64,000 nt of DNA, from assembly GCA_902779395.1 (NCBI GenBank), contig CACZBK010000017.1, forward strand, positions 5,273-69,272, written 5' to 3'. A model generated the notes under the pieces. The model made no database searches. It was not told the DNA's origin and saw only the letters and a list, made by a program, of their open reading frames with translations. Source of the stretch: an uncultured Lachnospiraceae bacterium (GTDB taxonomy: Bacteria; Bacillota; Clostridia; Lachnospirales; Lachnospiraceae). The translations under genes and the position numbers were made by a program. Shown here one piece after another: positions 1-8,457 of this stretch (position 1 is the stretch's first letter; each line of letters starts with the position of its first letter).

Positions 1-909
1 CTTTGATCCCTGCGAAAGCTTATAGGAATTTTTGAGCGTCTTATTAACTGCCTTGCCCTGTCCCACGTTAAGTCCGCGTACCTCTACCTGCTCAACCAGT
101 CCCGTCATATCATACTCTACCGAAAGACGTCTTATCTTAGCTTTCGAAGATATGTCTATAAGAACAGACTGATCGCTCTTTGCTTTTCTGAAAACAACTT
201 CCCCGCCAAGGACAAAGAAATCATAATTGAATTTCCTGGCTGCCTTTACGACAAATTCATAATCACTCTCACCCACCATTTCTATGGTCCGGTCGGTCTT
301 TAGTTTCTTCCTCCGTTTCCTGGTCTCATCATCAAGAGTCATCTCATTTTCGACCGTTATCTCGGGTATACTGCTGACAGCCATTTTATCCGGGGTCTGC
401 TGGATATTTATCTTATCGATGACATTTGCATCCATAAGTGATTTATATATACTCTGGTTAAACAGCTCCGATATCGCATCCGAGTACACCAGTGAAGTAA
501 AACTTCTGCTGTAACGGTTAGCCATCATAACAGCTTTTATATCCATACAGGTAACTTCCAGATGCGCCACATCTCCCTCTTCTATCAGGAAATTAGTCTT
601 AACTATCACACCGCTGAAGATCTCGGTTACACTTTTCTCATACCCCGCAAGGATCTTTACAGGTGCACCGAGCAGTACAAATTTCTTTATGATACCGAAA
701 TCAAAACTTCCCTCTACGTAATTATATACATTATAAACATTGAAGATAGCCTGTGATGCCTCAAAACCGGCTGTAAGATCGATCCTTAAGTTCGATACTC
801 CCACCGCCGTATTTCCGCTTATGGTCGTCAGTGATTTCTCGTTGACGATCACTTCCACCACAGGATGCAGGAAACCCTTATACTCTTCAAATAAGCTTTT
901 ATATGTCAT
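1..909 (-). CDS. CIS spike/hub protein, VgrG/phage gpD-like (C-terminus cut by window edge)
   Basis: The first 303 residues of a protein that continues past the left edge. My reading of the minus strand begins MTYKSLFEEYKGF and contains GVSNLRIDL, FGIIKKFVLLGAPVKILAGY and VEYDMTGLVEQVEVRGLN. This is the layout of the first beta-barrel domains of phage late control gene D, VgrG and Afp8 proteins, which form the trimeric spike hub under the tail tube. The ATG overlaps the TAA of the upstream hub gene by one base (TAATG), so translation is probably coupled. The C-terminal needle and any effector extension lie outside the window. The family call rests on overall pattern and position next to two CIS_tube genes. 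Confidence 0.8.
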   Translation of the reverse strand, partial: MTYKSLFEEYKGFLHPVVEVIVNEKSLTTISGNTAVGVSNLRIDLTAGFEASQAIFNVYNVYNYVEGSFDFGIIKKFVLLGAPVKILAGYEKSVTEIFSGVIVKTNFLIEEGDVAHLEVTCMDIKAVMMANRYSRSFTSLVYSDAISELFNQSIYKSLMDANVIDKINIQQTPDKMAVSSIPEITVENEMTLDDETRKRRKKLKTDRTIEMVGESDYEFVVKAARKFNYDFFVLGGEVVFRKAKSDQSVLIDISSKAKIRRLSVEYDMTGLVEQVEVRGLNVGQGKAVNKTLKNSYKLSQGSK

Positions 910-1778
910 TACACGCTCCTAAGATCAACCATGCTCACACTCGTCTCCGCAAGAGGATTTCCCATGACAAATGCCTCATGATAAGCATCATACCAGTAGC
1001 CGTTTGAATAATCTCTCAGCACCGAATCCGATGTTTCCACGAGGTAGATGCTCATCCTGACCTTTGCTCTCACAGGTGCGCCGGTAATATCAAACATGGT
1101 ATATTCTGTATTCAGTCTGCGAAGGCTTCCCTCATATTTAAGATCGCCCCATTCAAAACAGACCATGCGGCAATTCTCATTACGCATTATTGCGATGAAT
1201 GATTCAACTATCTGCTGTACGCTGACCTTCGTATTCCCTGTCAGCGCATCCATTGCTGCACCTTTCGCCACATTGGTCACAGCACGCCCGGCGTCCACCA
1301 GCCCCATACTCAGCAGATCCTCTTTAAATGCAAAAGAGTTATTTGTCTGGTCAAAGATAAGTTCCACACTCATCTCCATCTGCAGATCCATGGCACCATT
1401 GCCTATACCCGGCTTGCCGCTCTGGTTAAAGTTGGTTATCTGAACGTCATCATCCCCCGCATGCCCGGACAGATGGATGGAAGAAGGATTAAACTGGACC
1501 AATATACTCTTATCATATCCTGCACCTTTTCCCTCATTAATTCCGGTTTTATCCGCGATAGCTCCCTGTATGGCCCCGGCTATGCTGCTCGGAACCACAG
1601 AGCCCAAAACCGAAGGTGATCCCAGCCCGGAAGTCCCCGGCACCTTTTGAGACTCCATCTCCTTCTTTTTAAGATCCTGCTGGGCACGGTCACGCCCGTC
1701 TTTAAAACTTATCCGTGCTTTTGAAACCTCACCTGTGACAGTGGAAACCGCATTGTTCAGAATATCTGCAAAAGCCAT
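909..1778 (-). CDS. CIS_tube-family baseplate hub protein (copy 2)
   Basis: A 289-aa protein of the family annotated as contractile injection system tube protein (Afp7/Pvc7-like), which joins the inner tube to the spike. Family-like features are VQFNPSSIHLSG near residue 95, then VESFIAIMRNENCRMVCFEWGDL and YTMFDITGAPVRAKV in the C-terminal half. The first 80 residues are charged and low in complexity. The usual C-terminal LysM domain of Afp7-type proteins is not present, as the protein ends shortly after the conserved core. It sits 20 bp after a paralog of exactly the same length and directly before the spike gene. The start is preceded by GACGGAGGAGATAA, a strong ribosome binding site. Confidence 0.82.
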   Translation of the reverse strand: MAFADILNNAVSTVTGEVSKARISFKDGRDRAQQDLKKKEMESQKVPGTSGLGSPSVLGSVVPSSIAGAIQGAIADKTGINEGKGAGYDKSILVQFNPSSIHLSGHAGDDDVQITNFNQSGKPGIGNGAMDLQMEMSVELIFDQTNNSFAFKEDLLSMGLVDAGRAVTNVAKGAAMDALTGNTKVSVQQIVESFIAIMRNENCRMVCFEWGDLKYEGSLRRLNTEYTMFDITGAPVRAKVRMSIYLVETSDSVLRDYSNGYWYDAYHEAFVMGNPLAETSVSMVDLRSV

Positions 1779-1798
1779 TTATCTCCTCCGTCAGTCTG

Positions 1799-2668
1799 TT
1801 AATCCGTAAAGACCTGATCAAGTACTTCATTCCAATACTGAAGATCCGACTGGAATGCCGCATTGATATTAGTCTGCTGTATCTCAAGGTTGACAACCGC
1901 CCTTAACGGATTACCCTTTTTATTAAACATGGTATAATTCGCATCAACGCTGAGCAGTTCACCGTGAAAGAACATATCTGCCCATACAAATATCACCTGT
2001 CGCGTTCGTTTGAGCATAAGAAGGGAAAAAATCCCCTCTACTGCAGTACGTACGGAAAACTGTCCGTATTTATTCTGCATTATGGAAGTCTTTGCGATAT
2101 CTACCGCATTGGAGAGTCCTCCCACTCCGTTTTCCATAGAAGCCGATCCGAAGGCATCGGATATGCTTATGTCTTCGAATACAAGCTGAACGGTAAGATA
2201 AGTCGATGTCTTTTTATCCGTAGATACCAGTGAGTTGGGCGCATCATTACCCATAGCTGTATACTTCTGTATGGGACCACCCATCGTTTGCATGGAAAGC
2301 GAAGCAGGGTTATACTGCACATCCATCGGAACAAAACCCTTAGCCATCATGGAAGCTGTCGTTTCAGCCTCCACTGTCTTTATTTCAACTGCTTTCTTTT
2401 GTATCTCCAGCTGATCGGCAGGCTTTCCGACTCTCTTGGCGATCATCTTGCCGGATTTTTTTCTCTGCTTAGTAAGAGATGCCAAAGCTGCAACATCCTC
2501 ATTGATCGTAGCCCCGGGGATAGAATTATCAAGGCTGAGCATCCTGATATATAAGGTGGCCTTGGCCGTCGTCATCTCCAGGCCTTTTGCGCCTACTCCC
2601 AGGGCAACTGCTGCTTCAGTTGCGGCTGCTCTTGTTGCTATAACTTCCCCGATCGATTCTTCCGGCAT
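1799..2668 (-). CDS. CIS_tube-family baseplate hub protein (copy 1)
   Basis: A 289-aa paralog of the next gene. It shares the core signatures VQYNPASLSM, VEGIFSLLMLKRTRQVIFVW and YTMFNKKGNPLRAVVNLEI. The N-terminal 110 residues are Ala/Lys-rich and unlike those of the second copy. Known eCIS operons usually carry one LysM-containing gene of this type, and here there are two, neither with a LysM domain. Inference: the two may form a heteromeric adaptor between the threefold spike and the sixfold tube, or serve as successive tube-hub layers. The start lies 1 bp after the stop of the 943-aa gene, which implies coupled translation. Confidence 0.8.
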   Translation of the reverse strand: MPEESIGEVIATRAAATEAAVALGVGAKGLEMTTAKATLYIRMLSLDNSIPGATINEDVAALASLTKQRKKSGKMIAKRVGKPADQLEIQKKAVEIKTVEAETTASMMAKGFVPMDVQYNPASLSMQTMGGPIQKYTAMGNDAPNSLVSTDKKTSTYLTVQLVFEDISISDAFGSASMENGVGGLSNAVDIAKTSIMQNKYGQFSVRTAVEGIFSLLMLKRTRQVIFVWADMFFHGELLSVDANYTMFNKKGNPLRAVVNLEIQQTNINAAFQSDLQYWNEVLDQVFTD

Positions 2669-2669
2669 A

Positions 2670-5501
2670 TCATAATCCTCTTCTTCTCTGCTCGTTTCTA
2701 AGCTGTTTTTCTATCCTGCCGTACACACGCTCTGTTATGGTATCGAGCTGTTCACGCATACTGTTCCTTACCAGCCTTCTTATCTCATCATTATTTTCTT
2801 CTATGGTAGTGTTCGTATAATTATTCACCACGGTATTGGATTCATGTACATTATTCAGCGTATTTACGCTCTCTGTCCGTTTGGTCTGCTCGATACGCTG
2901 CATTTCCTTACGGATATCCTCTATGGTCTCCTCATCAACGGAATTCTCAACGCTCTTATGTACAAACGAAAGTGTTTCTTCCTGATAGTAGGGCTTCGCC
3001 GGATTACTCTCAAGCTGCCGTCTGGCCCAGCGGTTTATCACATTTTCAAGCAGCCTGCTTACGGTAGAACTCTGACTGGTGCGTATCACTTCACTTGTAT
3101 TTATCTGATCCTCCCTGTGGGTGAGGCTGACAAATTCCCGCTCGGATCTGTTATCCATACGGTAGATATTTTCCACTATCTCTCTGGATCTTTCCTCATC
3201 GGCAGCAGCTTCCCTGATCGCTTCTGCTCTTTTCTGAACATCCTCAGCGATCTGTTCTACCGTGATCCTCTCTTCATGGATCTCTTCAATGTTATTAAAT
3301 ACCGGATAGATGTTAGTAAGGTTTAAACTCTCATAAAAATCCCCTGAAGCAGTATCCGGCACATATATCCCGCTTCCTGCATATGGTATCACGGAAACAG
3401 CTGCAGAAGAAACAGGATATTCCGCTGCAGCCCTGCCTTCTTCTCTTTCATCACCTGCAGGATATCCTGCTGGAATATTTTCTGCTTCTTTCCCGGCTTC
3501 TGCCCGTTGCGTCATGTATATATCGTGGATCAGAATGTTTGTATTATCAGCCGATATACTCTCTGACATATAAAAACGCTCCGGAGCCGACAGATACTCA
3601 CGTATGAGCTCATGGGCTTTCTGCTGCAGAGGATGAAGCAGCTTTTCGCTTTCAAGCCTTATGGTATTGAGCCTTTCTTTTTCTTTAGACTCTGCCTCTA
3701 TATAATCCTCTATAACAGTCTTCTGATCCGTCAAAGCCTGTGTGGCAGCCTGCATTGTCCTTTGTGCAGGCGACAGCGGTGATGCCTCGGCAGGATTATT
3801 TGCTATTATATTTTTAAGGTTCTGCATATAGCGGTTGTTACGCGCTATATTCTGCTGGTAGGTCTGATAAAGGCTTTCACTGATCTTTCTGTTCTCTTCA
3901 CTTATCTCCGTATGAAGATCTTTATCTCCTTCAACACTTATGTGCGTCAGTTCAACAGGAGATACATTCTGCTGCGTACTCTGTGAAATATTTACAGAGG
4001 TATCCTGATATTCTGAATAATGCAGCTCCTCCTTTATCTGAGTACTGATGCCTGTATTGTTTATATCCGCAGATACAAGCTCCTGTGACCTAGCGTCAAC
4101 TATCGTATCTCCGCTGCTTTCATCAATATTCGTAACATGAGTAAGCTCTGCCTGCGGCAGCTCTTCACGTCCGGCATTCTGTATACCGGCAGCGATCCCC
4201 CTGTTTTCTACGTTGATATTTATACGGCTGTCACTGTTCTGACTGCTGATAAACGTATCTCCCTCACGATAACGTGAATCCGTATACAGCCGTTCCTCTC
4301 TGTTACCTTCAATATCCGTTATGTAAGTGTCGCCTTCGGAATATTCCGAACTGCTTTTGTATATGATATCCGCAGGTTCATTATGATACTGCGTCACATT
4401 GCCGATATCAGTCCTGAAATTCTCCAGATCCTGACGCATGCTGATATCAATATCTTTCCTGAGATCCAGAAGCTGCCTGATAGAGCTGATCTCTTCGGTA
4501 TAATTCTCCACACGGTCCAGATTATTAACATATTCTTCATGAAGGTACTGAAGATATGCCGTATTTGATTCGAGTCTGTAAAGAACATTATCGGCAGATC
4601 CGTAGAAAGTATCCTCTGTGGAAAGCCAGTTTCTCACATGATGATCTATACGGTTATATGAAAGTTCATATATATTATCGATAAGGTTCATGAGCATTGC
4701 GGAACTGACACGCTGGTTTATCTGCGTTGTGTTCATCGCATTTATCTCAGTCTCATCACCTTCATAAATGTTGTCATGCTTATAGATGAGCGGCTGAGCT
4801 TCAAGTCTTACCGTCTCCCTGAGCCGGTTTAACAGCACTTCCCTGGCAAAACGTCCCTGTTCGCTTATACGGAATTCGGAGTTGCTTATGTTCCTGACAC
4901 TCTCCTGATTTTCATAAAAATTCCTCATTATCTGATAAATGGCTGCAGTCTTTAACCGCCTGTTTACGGTTTCATGGAGATGCAAGACATCAGATTTAAG
5001 GATCTCATTTTCACTCCTTAATTCAAGATGCATATCACCGGCATATTCGGTGATCATATTACGCAGTTCTTCAAGATTGTCCCAGTACAGCTCACTTGTC
5101 TCATTAAGCTGACGTGTCTGCGTGGTAAGGCGGCGGACCTCTTTCATGAACTTTCGCTCATCCCTGATCCCCAGCTGATGCAGCACGCTGCTTATATATA
5201 CCCTGTCCTGATAAGACAGCTTTGCATCGGCACTTATAAGTATCCTGTTTATAAGGTTATTTATGATATTAACCTTCTTTATCTGATTGTTTTCAATGTT
5301 AGCATTGCTTACCAGATTAGATGCCCCGCCGCCCAGAAGATAAACTTCCGGAGGCTGTGTGGTCAGATGCATAAGCTCTGTCTCATTAAGCTCACTGCCC
5401 ATATAGGTATAATTTCCCCTTATGCGTTCGCAGAAATTATCTGCGGATGCAAGCAGATCAGGGTTTAAGCATGTTTTTATAGGTTCCCTCAGTTTCAGCA
5501 T
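2670..5501 (-). CDS. Large coiled-coil CIS-locus protein of unknown function (943 aa)
   Basis: Not recognised. The 943-residue protein has no signal peptide or membrane segment. It is rich in Glu, Arg, Asn and Thr and mostly predicted helical by eye. The short motif ELTHI/SLTH recurs (PQAELTHVTN, PVELTHISVE, FVSLTHRED). There is a distinct region of mixed strands near residues 360-520 and a basic C-terminus (ERVYGRIEKQLRNEQRRRGL). It lies between the tube-initiator-like gene and the hub genes, where a hub-associated factor or tape measure could sit, but the alanine-rich hydrophobic stretches typical of many tape measures are missing. It may be a lineage-specific baseplate component. Spacing is 6 bp from the gene before and 1 bp from the gene after. 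Confidence 0.6.
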   Translation of the reverse strand: MLKLREPIKTCLNPDLLASADNFCERIRGNYTYMGSELNETELMHLTTQPPEVYLLGGGASNLVSNANIENNQIKKVNIINNLINRILISADAKLSYQDRVYISSVLHQLGIRDERKFMKEVRRLTTQTRQLNETSELYWDNLEELRNMITEYAGDMHLELRSENEILKSDVLHLHETVNRRLKTAAIYQIMRNFYENQESVRNISNSEFRISEQGRFAREVLLNRLRETVRLEAQPLIYKHDNIYEGDETEINAMNTTQINQRVSSAMLMNLIDNIYELSYNRIDHHVRNWLSTEDTFYGSADNVLYRLESNTAYLQYLHEEYVNNLDRVENYTEEISSIRQLLDLRKDIDISMRQDLENFRTDIGNVTQYHNEPADIIYKSSSEYSEGDTYITDIEGNREERLYTDSRYREGDTFISSQNSDSRININVENRGIAAGIQNAGREELPQAELTHVTNIDESSGDTIVDARSQELVSADINNTGISTQIKEELHYSEYQDTSVNISQSTQQNVSPVELTHISVEGDKDLHTEISEENRKISESLYQTYQQNIARNNRYMQNLKNIIANNPAEASPLSPAQRTMQAATQALTDQKTVIEDYIEAESKEKERLNTIRLESEKLLHPLQQKAHELIREYLSAPERFYMSESISADNTNILIHDIYMTQRAEAGKEAENIPAGYPAGDEREEGRAAAEYPVSSAAVSVIPYAGSGIYVPDTASGDFYESLNLTNIYPVFNNIEEIHEERITVEQIAEDVQKRAEAIREAAADEERSREIVENIYRMDNRSEREFVSLTHREDQINTSEVIRTSQSSTVSRLLENVINRWARRQLESNPAKPYYQEETLSFVHKSVENSVDEETIEDIRKEMQRIEQTKRTESVNTLNNVHESNTVVNNYTNTTIEENNDEIRRLVRNSMREQLDTITERVYGRIEKQLRNEQRRRGL

Positions 5502-5507
5502 TTATAC

Positions 5508-7736
5508 CTATCCCATAAGAAAATCCGTGATACTCTGTTTAACATGCCTTACGGCTCTTTTTTCCATATCCTCCCTGGACAATTCGGGAACAGGAGAAGG
5601 TATACGGCTGGCAGTTCCCTGTCCCTGCTTTGTTGCAGGCTCCTTCTCATCAAATTCCCATTTTTGGGCATTACCGGAAAAACTTGCGGTATCACCTTTA
5701 TTAAGCTCCTCCGGTTCCCAGGCTGACTGGGTTCCTTTGCCTTTATATGTATTCTTATCCTCAAACTCCCATTTATGAGCTCCCGAAGCCATTGACTCCT
5801 GTGTTTTTTCGGCAATGTCCGGCATTTTTCTGCTCGAGTCTCCCTGTCCCTGCTTTGTAGCAGGTTCCTTTTCATCAAATTTCCATCTCTTTGCTTTATC
5901 GATAAAGCTTCCGGTATCTCCGGTATTCAGATTTTCCGGCATCCAGGCTGACTGGGTTCCTTTGCCTTGTACTGATTTTTCATCTTTATCAAAATCCCAT
6001 CTATGGGCAGCCTTTTCCATAGTATCTTTGTAAGGCTCTTTTGTATCGGGAGCCTGTCTGCTGGAAATACCGCCGCCTTCCTTACTGTATTTATCGGTAA
6101 ACTCCCATTTTTTCGCACCGGCGATCATTGCCTTTTTATCCAGCTCGGCAGACCCCATACCGCTGACAAGATTGCCGTCTTTATCAAAAACTGCATTCTG
6201 ACGGCTTCTGTCTCCTTCACCATCTTTGGAACCATCAGCTTTTATCTTCCATCTCTTTGCATCTTCCTTAAAACTCTCCAGATTTCCGGTATTCAGATCT
6301 TCCGGCTCCCAGGCTGACTGTATACCGTTTCCTTTTACGGCATATTTATTATTTTCAAACGCCCATTTCTTCGCAGCCTGGACCATTTTTTCCTTAGATA
6401 CCTCAGCAGTACCCATACCGCTGATCACAGTACCTTCATCATCTGTCACGGCATTCTGGCGGCTTCTCATTTCGGAATCCGAACCATCGTTGCTGTATTT
6501 TTCAAAATCCCACTTTTTCCCGCTGTCAATGAAATCATTAAGCGACTTTTCGTTGATACCCTCGGGCTTCCACGCTGATGATTTACTGCTTTCCGTGTTC
6601 GTTCCGTCTTTATCCCCTTCCTTGGGGAAGCGCCATCTCTTCGACAGCTCCTCCATATCTTTCTGACTAAGCTCTCCTTTAATAACGGTCCCGTCCGGAA
6701 GAGTGGTTTCACTGGTCACCAGATTATTCTGGGCTCTACGCTCTCCAGAGCCTTCCTTGCTCTTATCATTGCTTATCTTCCAGCCTATTGCCTTTGATAC
6801 CATCTCATCATAACGCGGCTCTGTAATCGGATTGTTACGTGTTGACGGACGTACACCGTTTCCTGTATACAGACCATCTTCATCCCATTCAAACTTAACG
6901 GCTTTGTCGATCATATCTGTCTTCGACAGTTCTATAAGTGCATCATCAGGATGAAGTTCTTTATCTCCATACAGAGTATTTTGAGCAGATCTTGTTGATT
7001 TGCTCTTATCTCCCGGATAATTGGGATTATTATCAGCTGCAAAGATATATCCTCTCTGCTCAGCTTTCTCACTATTCACCGTATCCATTTTATTAGACCG
7101 GCTTCTTGTTCCCTGGCCTTTTGAAGTCCCGTCAAATATCCAGAGTTTGGATTTATCCCTGTTATTCGTTGTATCAAGATACGACAATGTGATATCATTC
7201 CAGCGGCTCTGCGCCGGTTCAAATCCACGCTTGGAATATTTACGCGAAAGCTGGTCTTCGGCGTAGTTATACGCCTCGTAGTCAAAGTTTTCAGCCGTAG
7301 GAAATCCTACACAGAACATATGATTATATCCTATGGTGATAGTCTCCGTAAGCAGTCCGCTCCGTTCTGCATCCAATGCCCCGAAGGTCTTGCCCATAAC
7401 AACACAGCCCGTAAAAGAATAATAACGTGCTCCATCCACCTGACCGCCTATGTTCTTGCCGACAAAAAGAAGTAACGGAAGCAAAAGCTCGGCACCATTT
7501 GTCAGAGGATCTGTGATCGAAAGGCTGTAATCCACATACCGCTCAACAACAAGCTTAAACGGCTGGCTTATCGGCTTACGCTTAAGATATACGTAATCGT
7601 TCTGACCGCCTTCCTGTATAGGCTCATATTCATTATCTCTGGAAAACGCCTGCACGCTTTTAAGCGGTACCTCGAAAGCACCGTCTACCAGAAGCATGAA
7701 ATTAAAACTTGGTACGTATTTATGTATTGATTCCAT
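5508..7736 (-). CDS. Tail-tube-like protein with long C-terminal repeat array (742 aa)
   Basis: Residues 1-150 resemble the gp19-like tail-tube family (TIGR02241 type): FNFMLLVDGAFEVPLKSV, then EGGQNDYVYLKRK, then FKLVVERYV. In Afp and PVC a second tube protein (Afp5/Pvc5) starts the tube on the baseplate, and this gene sits in the equivalent position. From about residue 195 to the end it carries roughly 13 degenerate repeats of 36-50 residues. These are built around a KWxF core followed by a Gly-rich turn, then either an SAWxPExLN or an SRxxxD segment. Ordinary tube proteins are about 150 aa, so the 540-residue extension is exceptional. The start is preceded by AAAGGAGTCTTCGA. The repeats could project outward from the baseplate or fill the lumen, and neither can be decided here. 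Confidence 0.7.
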   Translation of the reverse strand: MESIHKYVPSFNFMLLVDGAFEVPLKSVQAFSRDNEYEPIQEGGQNDYVYLKRKPISQPFKLVVERYVDYSLSITDPLTNGAELLLPLLLFVGKNIGGQVDGARYYSFTGCVVMGKTFGALDAERSGLLTETITIGYNHMFCVGFPTAENFDYEAYNYAEDQLSRKYSKRGFEPAQSRWNDITLSYLDTTNNRDKSKLWIFDGTSKGQGTRSRSNKMDTVNSEKAEQRGYIFAADNNPNYPGDKSKSTRSAQNTLYGDKELHPDDALIELSKTDMIDKAVKFEWDEDGLYTGNGVRPSTRNNPITEPRYDEMVSKAIGWKISNDKSKEGSGERRAQNNLVTSETTLPDGTVIKGELSQKDMEELSKRWRFPKEGDKDGTNTESSKSSAWKPEGINEKSLNDFIDSGKKWDFEKYSNDGSDSEMRSRQNAVTDDEGTVISGMGTAEVSKEKMVQAAKKWAFENNKYAVKGNGIQSAWEPEDLNTGNLESFKEDAKRWKIKADGSKDGEGDRSRQNAVFDKDGNLVSGMGSAELDKKAMIAGAKKWEFTDKYSKEGGGISSRQAPDTKEPYKDTMEKAAHRWDFDKDEKSVQGKGTQSAWMPENLNTGDTGSFIDKAKRWKFDEKEPATKQGQGDSSRKMPDIAEKTQESMASGAHKWEFEDKNTYKGKGTQSAWEPEELNKGDTASFSGNAQKWEFDEKEPATKQGQGTASRIPSPVPELSREDMEKRAVRHVKQSITDFLMG
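5520..7154 (-). repeat. Coding tandem repeat array, KWxF / SAWxPE / GxGxxSR type
   Basis: About 13 in-frame repeats inside the tube-like gene. The last six alternate between two subtypes. In one, KWEF is followed by KGKGTQSAWEPEELN. In the other, it is followed by EPATKQGQG and an SR motif. The two KFDEKEPATKQGQG / EFDEKEPATKQGQG units and the three GTQSAW units are near-identical in DNA around 5,620-5,960, pointing to recent duplication. Copies further upstream are diverged. Confidence 0.85.
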
Positions 7737-7748
7737 TCGAAGACTCCT

Positions 7749-7949
7749 TTAAAAAGCCTTTAGTTCCGTGATCGATTTCTCTCTCTTCTTATCCGAGGGA
7801 TTAAGTGATGCGTTTATGGTACTGATCTCCTTGCACCATCTGCGGCGCTGCATATGATCGAGCTTAAGCACCTCAGCTTCGCTCCAGTGGAAATAGTACG
7901 AAATGAACGCCATCTCCTTAAACAGCTCATCCTGAGGGTAGAGCTTTAT
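7749..7949 (-). CDS. Small DUF6760-like eCIS protein (about 66 aa, non-standard start)
   Basis: Read directly from the minus strand: LYPQDELFKEMAFISYYFHW, then LKLDHMQRRRWCKEIS and INASLNPSDKK, ending at a TAA at 7749-7751. The YPxDxLxxEmAFIxYxFHW ... RRRWxxEIsxIN pattern is that of small eCIS/phage-tail proteins named DUF6760, often found between the tube-like and assembly genes. There is no ATG before the conserved motif. An AGGAGG lies immediately upstream, and an in-frame ATA at 7947-7949 overlaps the upstream gene's stop as ATAA. The first in-frame ATG (7911-7913) would delete the conserved YPQDEL segment. An ATA start, or reinitiation after the TAA, is therefore likely, but the start is uncertain. 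The coding frame itself is well supported by homology. Confidence 0.65.
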   Translation of the reverse strand: MKLYPQDELFKEMAFISYYFHWSEAEVLKLDHMQRRRWCKEISTINASLNPSDKKREKSITELKAF

Positions 7950-8308
7950 CCCTCCTGCGTAAAATTTAGAGGAATGTCATGCTCCTTTCCGCAATCGGGG
8001 CAGACAAAATGTATCGTGGGCGGTTCTATATCATTTATCCTCTGATACATGTCCTGAAGGAAAGCCAGATCTGCTGTAAAGAGCCTCTCAATGATATTGG
8101 GTGCTATGGTCGCAACACCTTCGATCTCCGTAATGACCGCGGCAAGAAGCACTATGGTAAGGTATGAAGGGTTTGCCAGTACACGCGGATCCCTCTGCGC
8201 TCTCATCTCGTCACCTGCAGTAGCCAGGCGCATCTTGCCGTATCGATGGATCTCACCGGTACTGTCTATGTAGCCCTTAGGCAGTGTAAACTCGAATTCT
8301 GTTTCCAT
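7946..8308 (-). CDS. eCIS/phage tail assembly-type small protein (120 aa)
   Basis: The N-terminus EFEFTLPKGYIDSTGEIHRYGKMRLATAGDE and the segment DPRVLANPSYLTIVLLAAVI match the small 'phage tail assembly' proteins encoded next to the tube gene in eCIS loci of actinobacteria and cyanobacteria. The role is probably assembly or chaperoning of the tube or baseplate. The C-terminus has a CPDCGKEH half zinc ribbon, which with only two cysteines would need a partner or dimer to bind metal. It is the first gene after the hairpin cluster that follows the tube gene and overlaps the start region of the DUF6760-like gene. The ribosome binding site AAGGAGGAAACATACTGT is strong. Confidence 0.65.
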   Translation of the reverse strand: METEFEFTLPKGYIDSTGEIHRYGKMRLATAGDEMRAQRDPRVLANPSYLTIVLLAAVITEIEGVATIAPNIIERLFTADLAFLQDMYQRINDIEPPTIHFVCPDCGKEHDIPLNFTQEG

Positions 8309-8338
8309 ACAGTATGTTTCCTCCTTTTTGCTTACGCC

Positions 8339-8441
8339 ACATCAGTCAGCCTTCGGATGGCTGATGTTTTATGCTTTAAGCCATAAGCCGTAATACGGTG
8401 CATGGCTTAAAGCATAAAACCCCCGCCCCGTAAAACGGGGC
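8339..8441 (-). terminator. Three consecutive hairpins downstream of the tube gene
   Basis: Reading with transcription (minus strand), first comes GCCCCG-ttttA-CGGGGC followed by G's and TTTT (8425-8441). Next is a perfect 14-bp inverted repeat (8371-8384 with 8402-8415, ATGCTTTAAGCCAT) that has a smaller CCGT/ACGG helix inside its loop and is followed by AAAA. Last is ACATCAG...CTGATGT (8339-8367). The first has the shape of an intrinsic terminator. The set could partly end transcription or protect the 3' end of the sheath-tube message, so that the abundant subunits exceed the low-copy baseplate genes downstream. Confidence 0.65.
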
Positions 8442-8457
8442 AGGGTAAAGAAATACT

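Noticed and set aside
5520-7154. CRISPR array or non-coding tandem repeat
   Set aside because: The repeats are in frame, vary in length and sequence, and encode a clear KWxF protein repeat. There are no fixed spacers.
7854-8045. Plus-strand 63-codon frame over the DUF6760-like gene
   Set aside because: The minus-strand frame in the same place has strong family motifs. The plus frame has none.
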